Part shown: positions 11,376 through 23,176 of the stretch, piece after piece | How the letters are laid out: the number at the start of each line of letters is the position of its first letter | How positions within the stretch are numbered: position 1 is the first letter of the stretch | Origin: Schistosoma mansoni | Lineage: Eukaryota; Platyhelminthes; Trematoda; Strigeidida; Schistosomatidae | DNA: 64,000 nt | Direction: 5' to 3' | Assembly: GCF_000237925.1 (NCBI RefSeq) | Contig: NC_031498.1 | Span: forward strand, 13,617,906-13,681,905 | Notes under the pieces: generated by a model | The model's input: only the letters and a program-made list of their open reading frames with translations | Databases searched by the model: none | What the model was told of the DNA's origin: nothing | Program-made: the position numbers and the translations under genes

Positions 11376-12724
11376 AATTCACCAATTGAATTATGATGTG
11401 TTCACTCGATACATGTTGCCAAAATAATACCTATTTGTCAAATTCAATCTCTTTCTACAATTTATCTTAACTGATTTATTTGGTTTCATTTTATTTTCAG
11501 AAGAAATATCTATTCGCGTTAATTTGTTATTTAATTACATTAATCAGGTATCATTTCATAAGAGGTTATCTGTACAGTTACTGTGTCATTTAAGTTGATT
11601 AGCTTTAGAATGTTTCCAATGTGATTCGTTGAATAAGAAAGTTTAAGCATCTTTTACAACAAAGTCAAGACAAGTTTACCTCTTTCTTTAGATCTACATG
11701 AAATAATGTAGTATAACATTTGTTTTATTTCCTTCACTCTCAACTAATATAGGACTAAATGAATAGACTATACACAAGTAGAATTCATTTTGAATAAAAG
11801 CCTATTTGTCGTCTTTATCACGATGACTTCTGAGTTGTATTGTCTACCATTTACTATATATGAATTGTTCATGAATAATATCTTCTTTTCTTCCTAAGGT
11901 TTTCTATTTCCTTGTTTCAGCACATCACTTGGCGTTTTCGACAACTAACTGTCTATATTATGTGGTTATAGTAACTGAAGTGAATTGCATTTTGGTGTTA
12001 CCTTCATTCTTAGTCTCTTGATATTCATTGTTAGATATATAAACAATCAGATGAAATAACTTCTCACCCTCCCATTGACTTTTTCTACCCTTTACTAAGT
12101 GATTCAACAATGGTAGTGAACTTCCGTTAATTTCCTATTCACCATTTACAAAACTGAATAACAAAAAAGTGAATGATTGTAACCGATTAGTATGAGAAAT
12201 CAACCAATTCATATTATGCTGTTTATTGTTCTATTCACATTATAATAATAAAACTAATTCGTTGTTTAAACTATATCCATAAATTATGTAAGTAAATCTG
12301 AATGTTCACCTTTATTTTAACTGATAATTAAGTAATAAAGTTTAACTGATTGAGTAATTTAAGTAAAATAGAGAAAGAAAAAGAGGAGGAATGAAAATAA
12401 ATAAATCACAGTAACTTTCTGTTTGATGTATGTTCGAATCCATGGTAATAAATCTATGGGTAATCAGTTTTCTCTATTCAGTGCCGTGGAAACTTGAATA
12501 AAAAAAATTAATTTGATATGTCATCGTTTTCCTAAAACTTTCATTCAATAAGAAAACGCAATGTAAACAAGATAAAACAAAGTTGGGAATAAAAAGGCTT
12601 ATTTTGTTTTAGAATTACATTATTCTTATATCATCATAAATTTGATATTTGCAGAAATTGTCTAGATGATACTTTCAGATAATTATGAAAGAATAGTTTA
12701 CTGATCTTATTAGCAGAAGGGGGG

Positions 12725-13140
12725 TTATGTGGAGATTTTAGTAATTTCAATAGTTGAATTCATGAGTCAATTGAAGCTAGACCACCATACAAAACTTGCA
12801 TGTAGAAATTGTTAGGAACACAACGATTTGCTGAATATTGATAAGTAGTATAAAACAACAAACAAAAATGAGTTGATGAGAAGGGAATAGGGACAGAGAA
12901 CGTAAGCAAACTTAACACTCCCCTAAGGCAACATGTCTCTCCTGGGTCCTAAAAATTGAATATTAAGTTTGAAGGCACTCCAAGACGAAAATGGTGCAAA
13001 TTACTCTCATCACAGCCACCTTGAGAAGTTTCCACACGCTTCCGATGTCTCAATCAAAAACTTAGTAATCTCCACAACCCCATGCTTCTAGGTTTTCCAT
13101 GGTCGTCTAGCTTCAATGGACTCATGGTTTCAACTATTAA
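12725..13140. repeat. Composite: inverted SINE tails around a 215-bp module
   Basis: A minus-oriented SINE tail (about 12725-12797) and a plus-oriented tail (about 13067-13140) flank a module (12798-13015). That module recurs at 17222-17440 with no difference I could find, and at 57840-58050 with a few changes. The arrangement resembles a fold-back unit. There is no coding content. Confidence 0.7.
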
Positions 13141-13489
13141 ATGATCTTATAACCTTATTAAATTATGAACGACTATATTTAAGTTATATTAAATGATCAG
13201 TGGGATGTGGCATTTTTTCAGCTGTGGAAATCAGATATAAACTGGCGTATGACTCTATTTTATTAAAATGTTCATAGATAGAAGGAATGGATTTTATGTA
13301 TAACTAATTTTCAACTAGATACCGAAATTAAAGGCAAATATATTTACAAGGTTATCAAGTAGTTTGATTTGATTAACTAAAATTGCCATGTTGAAATACG
13401 TTCTATAAAAGAAAAAGACAGATCACAATAAGATCAATCAAAAAAGCATATGTAAGTATGCGTTCCGTAAATATAAGCCTAGTATATCA

Positions 13490-13930
13490 ATACCAAGGTT
13501 TGACTTGGTGTGTTCATCCTGACTGCCTATTGTAAAATGGGAGTATTGAAATGTTAATAGCATTGAAGTTACTGAACTATTATCGCATTGGATATCAGTC
13601 AATCGACTCTAAGTACAAAGATTAAACAATCTTGATAACACAAAACAAAGTTTCTCATAGATATGCAAAACAGGGTTCATACTCACATTGGGCGCACTGA
13701 TTCGCCGAGAGGAGAAGTCCACATAACTTCCTACTAAAAGGTTCACCTCGTTGTTAAAATCGTATATTGTGGAGTGTGTCGTAGATTCATAATTCTCAAA
13801 CACCACCTCCATGGTTACGGCTTTTTTCCACCGTTGTAATATTACTGAATTGATAGTAATCTAGAACTTTGCCTTCAGAAGTAAAACAACTGATAGCCTA
13901 AACCTTAGAAATATTGAGGAATCCGTATTA
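13490..13930 (-). pseudogene. Exon-like duplicated fragment (inverted copy at 42805-43230)
   Basis: On the minus strand an ATG at 13812 in the context AACCATGG opens a frame starting MEVVFENYESTTHST. After about 42 codons the frame meets GTGAGT, a good splice-donor string, near the codons for APN. It could be the first coding exon of a spliced gene, copied here without the rest. No downstream exon is recognised. The inverted twin at 42919 carries an in-frame stop and has lost the donor. I do not recognise the protein. Confidence 0.35.
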
Positions 13931-16730
13931 GTTCAGTAGGTGGAACGTATTATCACTTATATTTCCTCTCAAAGCATCACTCGCTTTAGCATGTTCAAGG
14001 CATTTCTATTTACTTTCGTTTTTAGGATAAACAGATTGGCTTTCAGAGACTTGTTATCGGATGTCAATGTATAACGAAATCTCTACTGAATAATAACAAC
14101 ACTTTAGGATCCAGGCTTGTACAAATCCATATGGTTTATCATTTTACATCTACGCACAGCAATATTGGTGATATTTAGCGGTAATTCCTTTATGCAGATA
14201 TGGCTTCGAAGTGGGCGTTTGTAACAATACTGAGAGTGAAATGTACAGGGAAAATTTTTTATTAACCAGTTAATCATTAATCCATCTAATTAAATATTTT
14301 GCTTCCATCTCAGAAAAATATCTGGATTTTGGTTGAGTTAGTGAGGTGCGAGCTTCTAGATTACAAACAGAATAGTCGAATAAGGAATATTCTGCTCATG
14401 GAAACACTTGATCTGCATTTTGTTTATTGCAATTTAGTGGAGATCAAAGGGAGGACTAAATTAATTTTAACAGTTGGATTAACGACTAGCTTTCTTGAAT
14501 TTGATACGAAATTATAACAGTAGTAAGAGATCTATCTGCTATATTTTACTAGAAAAACGAATAGAATTAGTTGTCTTTGAGTAAAATTTGCTGTTTGGTA
14601 AAACCAGTTGTCAACTATTCTACTTGACGTTGTTAATATTTGTTTGTTCAACTAAAAAGACGATTATTTGTTCATTATGACAATTTCTTTCATTTCTTAT
14701 ATCCCCAGCAGTGAGTACAGTAGATCAGTGTCAGAAACGATCTGCTGTACAAGACGTGTTGGTATCTATCAAAGTATATCGGAGTAAGCATGATAAAGGA
14801 TGAATTAGGTGTAAAATTAGTAAATGTTAGACAAATTTGAGATGTAAAACTAGAAATAGTTTTCGAGGTAACAGTGAACAGTAAATAAGTATCACCATAG
14901 TTTGCTGAATTCATAATGGAGTTTGATTGGATTTTTCTTAGTTTCTTTACTCACTGGAGTATATTTTGAGTTTAGATTCCTCAGTGATGTAAGAGTTAAA
15001 GTTCCGAAATGGCAGTAGACTGGTTTGACACTAAAATAATTAGTGCAGGTGATTTTACAATTCCAAGTTTAACTCTGGATTGAAAGGTGAATCTCATGTA
15101 CATGTAATTTTACCCATTATGAATACATCTATTTTCGTGGATTTCGAATTATGAAATCTACCAAGTGCTGAACTGCAAAAGAATGAAAACATCATGAGTC
15201 TTTGATGCATATATTCAAAATAGTTTACACACTGAATGATTCAACTGATCACCAGATGTTAAGGACCGAATCTAAGGATAAGGAATTTTCCATTTCTCTA
15301 TTAATATCTTTATAATTTCTAAGATCACACATTTATTAGTACTGAGGTGCCCATCACTCATCTAAATGCCTATAACTGTTGGTTTTAGGATATTCGATTC
15401 TAATGTTATTATCGATTCGGTTGTTTATTGTGTTAATTAAATAACCTCAGAGACTATTGTGTTGATGACCACAATTCCAAAACACAAATATGTACCATGT
15501 CAAATACAATTTTCAAAAATATGAATTCCTGAGCGTTCACTTACGATAACTTCTAGTTTATTCTAGTTGTAACTAATCCTATCTACTGAATAAGTTTGAC
15601 AACTGGATGTTAAAAAGTGTTACCATATTCGTCAGAATTAACTGATACATGTTAAGTTAACTATAGTTTCATCTCTCCATAATTGCCTGAACAAAATGCT
15701 TTTAATCTCTGTCACTGTTAAGAAGTTCCAACAGTCTGTGAGGATAAAGAAGAATCACGTATTTTGTGAGTAAGATTTACGAGTTGGTCAGTAAAATAAT
15801 CTTATTTTAACATCCTTCCCAGTTCTTTATTAACGATGATAGGTTTCTCGTGTACAAATACTTCTTCGGTTACTAGCTTATGCCCATGTTGAAAATTTAC
15901 CAGAGTGACAGAAAGGAATCTGGAATATATTTTCTCAAGCAAATGGAAGTAACAACAGTAGACCTACCGGTTAACAAAATGGAGTATTCCTAGAAGTTTT
16001 ACAATAGAGTATAAGGTCAATACCAGGCAAATAGTGGTGAGTTAATTCCTAAAACAGTGTGTAGATATTATTTCGAAATCATTCATTACTTACTGAGAAG
16101 ATAGTTTTTTCAATCAAGTAATAACATAAGTGTTTTCTGAAGTCTGTAACTAGTTTTCTTCAAAATAGATTCATTTTGCATGCTCAATAATTCTTTCTTT
16201 TTCAAATTAGTTGGTACATTTAAGATCTCCGTTTGCTTTCTCGCTTCTCATTATTAACATCACCTGAAATAAATTCAGCAAAATTGACTCGTGTTTGGCA
16301 TACCGCCGTCACAAAAACGGGGTTAGACTAGGTGTTAAATCTTCAAAGCGTCCAGTCACAAAAATGAGATATGCCCGAAACTTAAATTCATAAAACAACA
16401 ATTTATCTAAAGACCGGTTCTTTTTGAAAAATGAACATAAATTAGTTACAAACGTCGTCTCGCGAGGTGTCTGTGGAGTTAAGCGCGTTTGTAGGTTTAA
16501 AGAAGAATTACGACACACGATAATGCAAAGTGACAGCTGATAGCTGCTTATAAGATTTATTACAGTTCATCAACAAGCAGCAATGGAACCAAATGCAAAT
16601 AAATATGGAAACTGTTGTGTTTGAACAAAAACTCGAAATTGAACAGAACTGGGAGTAACTGTTATACGGATTGAGATAAAGCAATTTCAATGACAAGTAC
16701 AGTAAATATTATAAGTATATGTGTGGCCCG
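13931..16730. other. No gene seen
   Basis: AT-rich sequence with only short frames in all six phases. No conserved protein, RNA gene or clear repeat could be recognised. Confidence 0.6.
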
Positions 16731-16734
16731 ATAT

Positions 16735-17440
16735 CTGACTTCGTTTGAATTGTATGAACGACTGCTATTGAATTATACATATTGTCGATCCTCGTATATA
16801 TCCATCTACATAAATCGAGTCATTGAATAATGGAATGAAATGAGTCAAATACGAGAATGCTGTTTGAATGAGTATATCTCATGCAATCATTGATTGGAAA
16901 GAGAAGCAAAACGAATTGATGCACAAAGAAGAAGGTGAGTGAGCTAACTCGATTTGATCAAGAGTGAATCGATATTTATAATCAGACAAAAATGAGTTAC
17001 AGGCATGTGATGAATGGGATAAGAAGTGCACACACATATGATCATCTAAAATAAGTGGAGGTTGATAAGCGAATAATTAACAAAGTCAAAATATAGATTG
17101 AGAAGAATGAATAAATTAGCCTGTTCGGAAGCTAGAATAAACTATGTGGGCTTAGCATAGCAACCGACCCTACATATGTAAATATTTTAGGTGTCTACAC
17201 AGATAACTTTCATTAAAACATACATGTAGAAATTGTTAGGAACACAACGATTTGCTGAATATTGATAAGTAGTATAAAACAACAAACAAAAATGAGTTGA
17301 TGAGAAGGGAATAGGGACAGAGAACGTAAGCAAACTTAACACTCCCCTAAGGCAACATGTCTCTCCTGGGTCCTAAAAATTGAATATTAAGTTTGAAGGC
17401 ACTCCAAGACGAAAATGGTGCAAATTACTCTCATCACAGA
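16735..17440 (+). repeat. Dispersed repeat R, copy 1
   Basis: Aligns with 57355-58050 from end to end with scattered substitutions. Its last 215 bp is the module also found at 12798-13015. A short related stretch occurs near 25700-25750. The family is unclassified and I see no coding frame. Confidence 0.75.
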
Positions 17441-17615
17441 AACTCTGAGAAGTCTCCCTACACTTCCAGGTTTTCAATGGTAGTTTAACATCAATAGATT
17501 CACGATCTCAATCAAAGACTTAATAATCTCCACAACCCCATACTGATAATTTTTAATGGTTGAATTCATGGGTCGATCTAAGCTAGGCCACCACTGGAAA
17601 CCTACAATCACTTGA
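17441..17615. repeat. Paired inverted SINE tails
   Basis: A plus-oriented second-family tail (about 17462-17535) is followed directly by a minus-oriented tail (about 17540-17615). The same pairing follows the second R copy at 58076-58210, so tails and R have travelled together. Confidence 0.65.
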
Positions 17616-17619
17616 CAGT

Positions 17620-17870
17620 TCAACAACAGTCTATTGAAAACTTTCCCTGGTACTGACAGTAGTGTGATGCCTCTGTAGTTCATTCATATGCTCAGATCTC
17701 CTTTCTTTGGTATCTTGATGAGGTATCCCTCTATCCAGTCCAGCTGTGGCACTTGTTCTTCTTCCCAACTCTTTCTGAATAGAAATCTCGTGAATTAAGT
17801 TAAACGAAATATTTTGAAACTGTCAGACCTCATCACCACTTTGATATTTCCATAATGCACGTCCTTTTTC
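17620..17870 (-). mobile_element. RTE-clade LINE fragment (RT domain start)
   Basis: The minus strand encodes MNYRGITLLSVPGKVFNRLL, the start of the RTE (SR2/Perere-3-like) reverse-transcriptase palm region. Upstream of it is KIPKKGDLS-type coding. It is a short fragment in opposite orientation to the similar piece at 18640-18900. Confidence 0.75.
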
Positions 17871-18639
17871 AGACTTGAACAAGTTTAGTGAAGCTAAGCA
17901 CTTAAATATTCACAACTACATATAAATTGAACAGTGTGTTTTAATTATCAACTTATTCCAGACAGCATTCATCGTATACATACACTTTTGTTACAAAAAT
18001 GTCTTGTTGATTGGAACCGGTTTCCTGATGAACAAATCCATGATACTGACAATTGTTTTTTAAGTTGTTCAATATAACATCTAGTACATAGGTGTGATAC
18101 TCATTTATTTAAGCTTATTACCACTCATAAGGAATAGGTCGCCAACTGAAAACCTCCACTCAACACTGTCCTTGCTCTCCTTCCCAGTTGTTCTCAAGTT
18201 CTGTTCATTATTCTGATTCCTGACTACTATTGTCTACGGCATACTCTCTTTAGACTTTCACTTTTCTTTTTACATTGAGTCTCCTCAGTTATGACTTGCC
18301 TTGTAATTCAGTTTGACTGTTTCTTCAAAATGTGCCATATCCACCTTCAATGCTTTTTCTAAATATTCGCCTCGATTGAAAGTTAGTTCGTTCTCTGATA
18401 GATTATGCTGTTTCTGATAGTGCACCCCCGAGGGATATTGAGTATCGTGCACATAAAGCTATTTATAAATACCCATACACTAAAGTTATTTTTGTTGTTC
18501 CTCTTCAAAATTCAGCTCCGTACAATAGAATTATATTGTCGTTAGTGTTGAATAATCTGACATAAATTTCAAAATTATTGATAACCTATTTGAGAGAATC
18601 CTTTACTAGTTTTACGAGAAAAAGGTCGCTAATATTGTG

Positions 18640-19425
18640 CTTGAAACGACGTCAAATATGGAAATATCAAAGTGGTGATAAGTTCTGACAGTTTGAAAAG
18701 ATTTCGTTCAACTTAATTCACAAGATTTCTATTCAGAAAGAGTTGGGAAGAAGAACAAGTGCCACAGCTGGACTGGATAGAAGGATACCTCATCAAGATA
18801 CCAAAGAAAGGAGATCTGAGCATATGAATGAACTACAGAGGCATCACACTACTGTCAGTACCAGGGAAAACTTCCAACAGAGTATGGCTGAACCGGATGA
18901 AAATTTCAGTAGACTCCCGACTTCGTGATCACCAGGCCTGATTCAATAAGAATCGGTCGTGCACACACCAAATCACGACATTACAGGTCATCGTTGAGCA
19001 GTCAATAGAATGGGACTCGTCACAATACATAATCTTCATTGACTATGAGTAGGCGTTTGACAGTGTGTATGGGAGAACATTATGGAAACTTATTCGACAC
19101 TATGGAGTACGGGAGAAAATTATCAACATCGTCGGGAATTCATACGACGGACCACCGTGCAAAGTGGTGAATGGAGGATAGCTGACAGATGGATTCCAAG
19201 AAAGGACAGGAGTCAGACAAGGCTGTTTTCTCTTACCCTTCCTTTTTCTTCTGGTGGTTGGCTGGATTATGAAGACCTTCACATCTGAGGGCAAGCACGG
19301 AATACAATGGATAGCTCGGGATCGATTAGATGATTTGGACTTCGCAGATGACCTAGTTCTTCTATCCCATACACACGAACAAATGCATATGAAGACAACA
19401 AATCTTACACCAGATGTGAATAACC
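18640..19425 (+). mobile_element. RTE-clade LINE fragment, RT domain (first of two)
   Basis: Pieced over shifting frames, the plus strand carries the RT landmarks of an RTE LINE: NYRGITLLSVPGK, a DYE-AFDSV motif A region, GVRQGCFLLPFLF (motif B), and LDDLDFADDLVLLSHTHEQM (motif C, with the FADD catalytic pair). Stops and frameshifts make it non-functional. It stops abruptly near 19420, where a second RTE copy begins. Such LINEs supply RT and endonuclease and probably mobilise the SINEs here. Confidence 0.85.
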
Positions 19426-19992
19426 ATTTTACAGATCATTGTGGATCAATCAATTGAATGGGATTCATCACTCTACGTCAATTTCATTGACAGGACAACA
19501 CTATGGAGGCTTCTTCGACACTACGGCGTGCCTGAGAAGATAGTCAATATCATACAGAATGGATTAAACAGCAAAATCGTTCATGAAGGATAACTCACTG
19601 ACTCATTCAATTTAAAGACCGGTGTTAGGCAAGGTTGCTCACTCTCACCCTTTCTATTTCCCCCGGTGAACGACTGGATCATGAAGACGTCAACTTCTGG
19701 AGAGAAGCACGGGATACAATGGACAGCTAGGATGTAGCTGGACGATTTAGACTTCGCAGATGATCTGGTTTTCTATCACACTCGCATCAACAAATGCAGG
19801 AGAGGACGACCAGTGTAGCAGCAGCCCCCGCAGCAGTAGGTCTCAATATAAACAAAGGGAAAAGTAAAATTCTCCGATATAACACAGCATGCACTAATCG
19901 AATCACACTTGAGTGGGTTGGAGAATGCTTGTCGGCGGCCTGTGTCTCATTGAGAGTAACAGGCGTAAGTAAGTAAGTAAGTAAGTAAGAAT
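19426..19992 (+). mobile_element. RTE-clade LINE fragment, 3' end with (GTAA)n tail
   Basis: A second RT copy in the same orientation covers IIVDQSIEWDSS, GVPEKIVNII, TGVRQGCSLSPFLF and LDDLDFADDL, then a shortened C-terminus and the tail of GTAA repeats at 19968-19990. The same repeat type ends the RTE fragment at 30255. Between FID and RTTLW the usual stretch YEKAFDSVD is missing, removing catalytic motif A in frame. The copy is dead. Confidence 0.85.
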
Positions 19993-20989
19993 AAGTATTT
20001 AGTTCAGCTGTTTTGGAGTTCTCAAAATCAGTTTAGTGACGTGATCACTCTTCTGGACTACAACCCACAGCTCTGAAGAATAAACGGATGGTTATATATC
20101 ACTTGCGACATTCGTCCTCTGATAAGTGACTGCGATCACCCTGGTGTATCTGACTGAGTGTTCAGTTGGGACGAAATAAGTTGTAAACCACATATCAATC
20201 AAGTCAAAGATGTGAATGACACAGTGTTCAGAAACAGTGTTCGGAAACGCAAAACACTCATCCGCAGTGATAAACATTGACAATTATTTATCGACATAGC
20301 AAAATTTCAAATAGGCATGTTTGGTGTCTAGGATTTTTCATTTCTGATTTGATATACTATTAGGTAGTATCACGGAAAAAGAAATATAAAATGAAACCAA
20401 CTGGTCAAACATAAACATCGTTGCTAAATTGTCGTAAATAATTCGTTTGTCTTTATCGAAAAAAAACATCCTCATAAATCTCTCCACTTATATTAACCAT
20501 ACATGAGGAGTAAAACAAGCTATGAAAATTTGTTAACCAAGTTGACGAAACTTCCGTTTCGAACGTTTTCCCGAATACATTTTGAAAGACGTTGAGTGGA
20601 GCACATTGAGAATAAGTGGACTATGGGAGAGATCAATCATACTGTAATTTCGAACAGCCATATCTCGAACTCAGATTTTCACATACATGCTAACAGTCAA
20701 ATGGAATTAAGTGATTCAAATAGTTGACGTTTATCACACACAAACTAAGTTGGTCAAGCTCATTGTGTATACATACATCGAAATGGCGACAACGTAGGCA
20801 GATACGAACAAATATTTCAGCGAAAATGTTTTCATACAACCACAAATTTACAAGTGTTGTTAGTATATATCACGACTATGAAAAGTGAATATCAGTAAAC
20901 GAAAATCATACATACAATATCATCTCCCTCCAGAATCGACCTACGATCCATCTGTAAACATATTGTTAAAATTATGACGATTTCATCAC

Positions 20990-21545
20990 GAATTTCCAAA
21001 GTTGGGTCCCATCGAACCACTTGAGAAACGAATATTTACTAATAGTACCATTGACACCAAACTTGAAAAGGTACAGCAGATACTTATCGGTAGTCGTTAT
21101 CTCCCTATATTCATCGACTTGAATCTGAAGCCAAAACAACAACATGAAATAGAGTCAGTGCAATTAGAGAATATCCTCCTCATGAAAACTCAATTTAAGG
21201 GGATGCTGGAGCAGAGATTCTGAAGAATAGACTTCCCATATCACTCAGACAAACATTCTATTCGGTTGAACTTTGTATTTTCTTCTCCAGTTAGCCTCCA
21301 GTTCATAGTTGTGTGGAGGACAAACTCTCCCTTTCAGCCAAATCGATTGGCATATATTGGTCTGCTTGCTATTTCAATGCAAGTTATGTGTGTCGCACAA
21401 AGTGAGTTCTCTAGAAACCCATCTCCAAACATTCCTCCATCTGACTACTGAAAGGACTACACAAGTCAGTCAATATCTCAATCCTGGAACATCTCGTTGA
21501 TTCAGGTTTCTCCACCACACGACTACTTTCCTACTACGTGAAACT
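20990..21545 (+). mobile_element. Penelope-like element C-terminal fragment with GIY-YIG-type endonuclease
   Basis: Across changing frames the plus strand reads FIDLNLKPK, then QTFYSVELCIFFSS, KDKLSLSAKS, an IY..ACYFNASYVCRTK stretch and SILEHLVDSG. These match in order the region linking RT to the GIY-YIG endonuclease of Penelope-like elements, with the Y..SYV.RTK core visible. Stops interrupt it. Schistosomes carry several Penelope-like families (Perere-10, Cercyon); which one this is I cannot say. Confidence 0.6.
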
Positions 21546-23176
21546 TGTTCAACGTAGAGGTTCAAGATATCCATGAGTTCAATTCTAATATTCATTTTAA
21601 AAACTGTATCACTATATATCTTTATTTATTTCTCCATAGTATTCTCTACCCTCTGTGGTCTATTGTTTGCCTTTGTTTTCCGATTTTTCACAATTGACAA
21701 TAAACTGGTTGAACGATATTTAATTACACCGTTCTCCATTTTATTGAGATAGGCAATAACTACTCATCTGTTAACTACTCTCATCCGAATATTTTCCATT
21801 TAGATGTTGTCTACTCGTAAAATTTTCTTTCAATATATGGAATTTTATAGAAATTTTATGACTTAGTGCCAGTTTAATTTTAATTTTTAAATTGATTTGT
21901 AAACTATGCACTACCTGTTAATTTAACTAGGCTGATCATTTCGATACTTTAATTTTTTGATTATTGTTGACGACAATAAACCTTCAATCATCAGTATGGA
22001 GTTGCAGGAATTACTGTTATTTGCTGAAATAATGAAGTCACCTATTTTGGACAACCATTACTGTTTCATCCTTTTATGAGACCCTTGAGCAGTGGACATT
22101 CATGACTTTACATCCCCAAATATAATACACAATCTTCGGTCATTTTGAAAGAACATCTTTAAATAGAAGTACTATGCAAATTATAATGCCAATCATCATT
22201 TACTATCAAGTACACTAAATTCACTGTGCTAATAGTTTTGAACAACAACGTGCATTCACCTGTTCTTGAGTTCTGACTAACTGACTATGACCAGAATATC
22301 GTAGATATCATAAAATGCTCAATCAGAATATTTTCAAGATCTCTTATGCGTTTGTGTTGGTCGGTATTCGATATTACTTTTAAACTTTGCGCATTGTTCG
22401 TCGTGATAATAGTTACTAGATAACGCCCCGACATTGTATGTATCAGAGTGCGAACACGAAGTGTTGATTGTGTTATTATTGAACCACTCACAAATATCCA
22501 AAATTACAGGCACGTTAAGCAAGTATGATAGAGTAGTGCCGTAAAGTAAGCGAATGGGCGAACGAGTGATCGAGTCAAAAAACGAGTGTTTGAGTCAACG
22601 AGTCAGCGATTCAATGAACAGGATTAAGATGTACATAGATGTACATAGTGAAAGGAAGAATCATCGAATCAATTAAGCGATTAATAGTAAGGCTTACTGC
22701 GTAGGCAGTAAGCAATGCTCAAGCATACATACTCATACAAGTGAAACAATAATAAAAATACAATAGTATAGATAGCTCGTTATTGTACGAATAGACTCTG
22801 TCCGTTAAATAAGTTAACAAAAGGGCATAACCATATTAGATGTGAACATACTTGAGCTGCTATAAGTTATCTTCATGAAACAAAGTAAAATGTACATTTG
22901 AAATAATCTAATGACTGACTACTAGTCTCAAATAGGCTACAACTTCAACAAGACACAATCAAGAATTTGAATTTGATGTAGGCAGAATGAAATTGTTCCG
23001 TATTATTTTGTCTGAATACGACACAACATAAAACATTTAACTGTACAATTACTGTTTTGTTTTTTCAGCATACATTTTGTCTCTCTTTCTATATGTCCAT
23101 AATCTAGTATTCGTTTATCTGCAGATCTGTCAAATACACAAATTGTGAATGCAGTTGATAGTGTAGTTCAAATTTT
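21546..23176. other. No gene seen; possible retroelement debris
   Basis: Mostly AT-rich. The GAGTCA/GAACGAGTG-rich stretch at 22545-22620 and the text to 22800 look like long-terminal-repeat or satellite debris but could not be classified. Confidence 0.4.

Larger units (their letters stand above)
7527..12195 (+). repeat. Segmental duplication copy A, 3' part
   Basis: Homology to copy B (35430-40690) begins 16 bp after the receptor stop codon. Copy B lacks A's 8270-9178 and A lacks B's insertions at 35656-36674 and 39323-39672. Bases 8605-12195 also match the inverted copy C (about 53690-57347). It contains a SINE head fragment (about 8325-8480) and a SINE tail (about 11285-11375). A and B diverge after about 12195. 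No recognisable gene lies in it. Confidence 0.85.

Noticed and set aside
14299-14517. 72-residue plus-strand frame
   Set aside because: It starts at TTG, shows no family resemblance, and its length is expected by chance.
21002-21223. A stand-alone 73-residue host gene
   Set aside because: The start is TTG and the text continues, across frames, into a Penelope-like C-terminal region.
22545-22640. GAGT/CGAG-rich stretch as a satellite or regulatory array
   Set aside because: The repeats are too irregular to define a unit; more likely retroelement debris.
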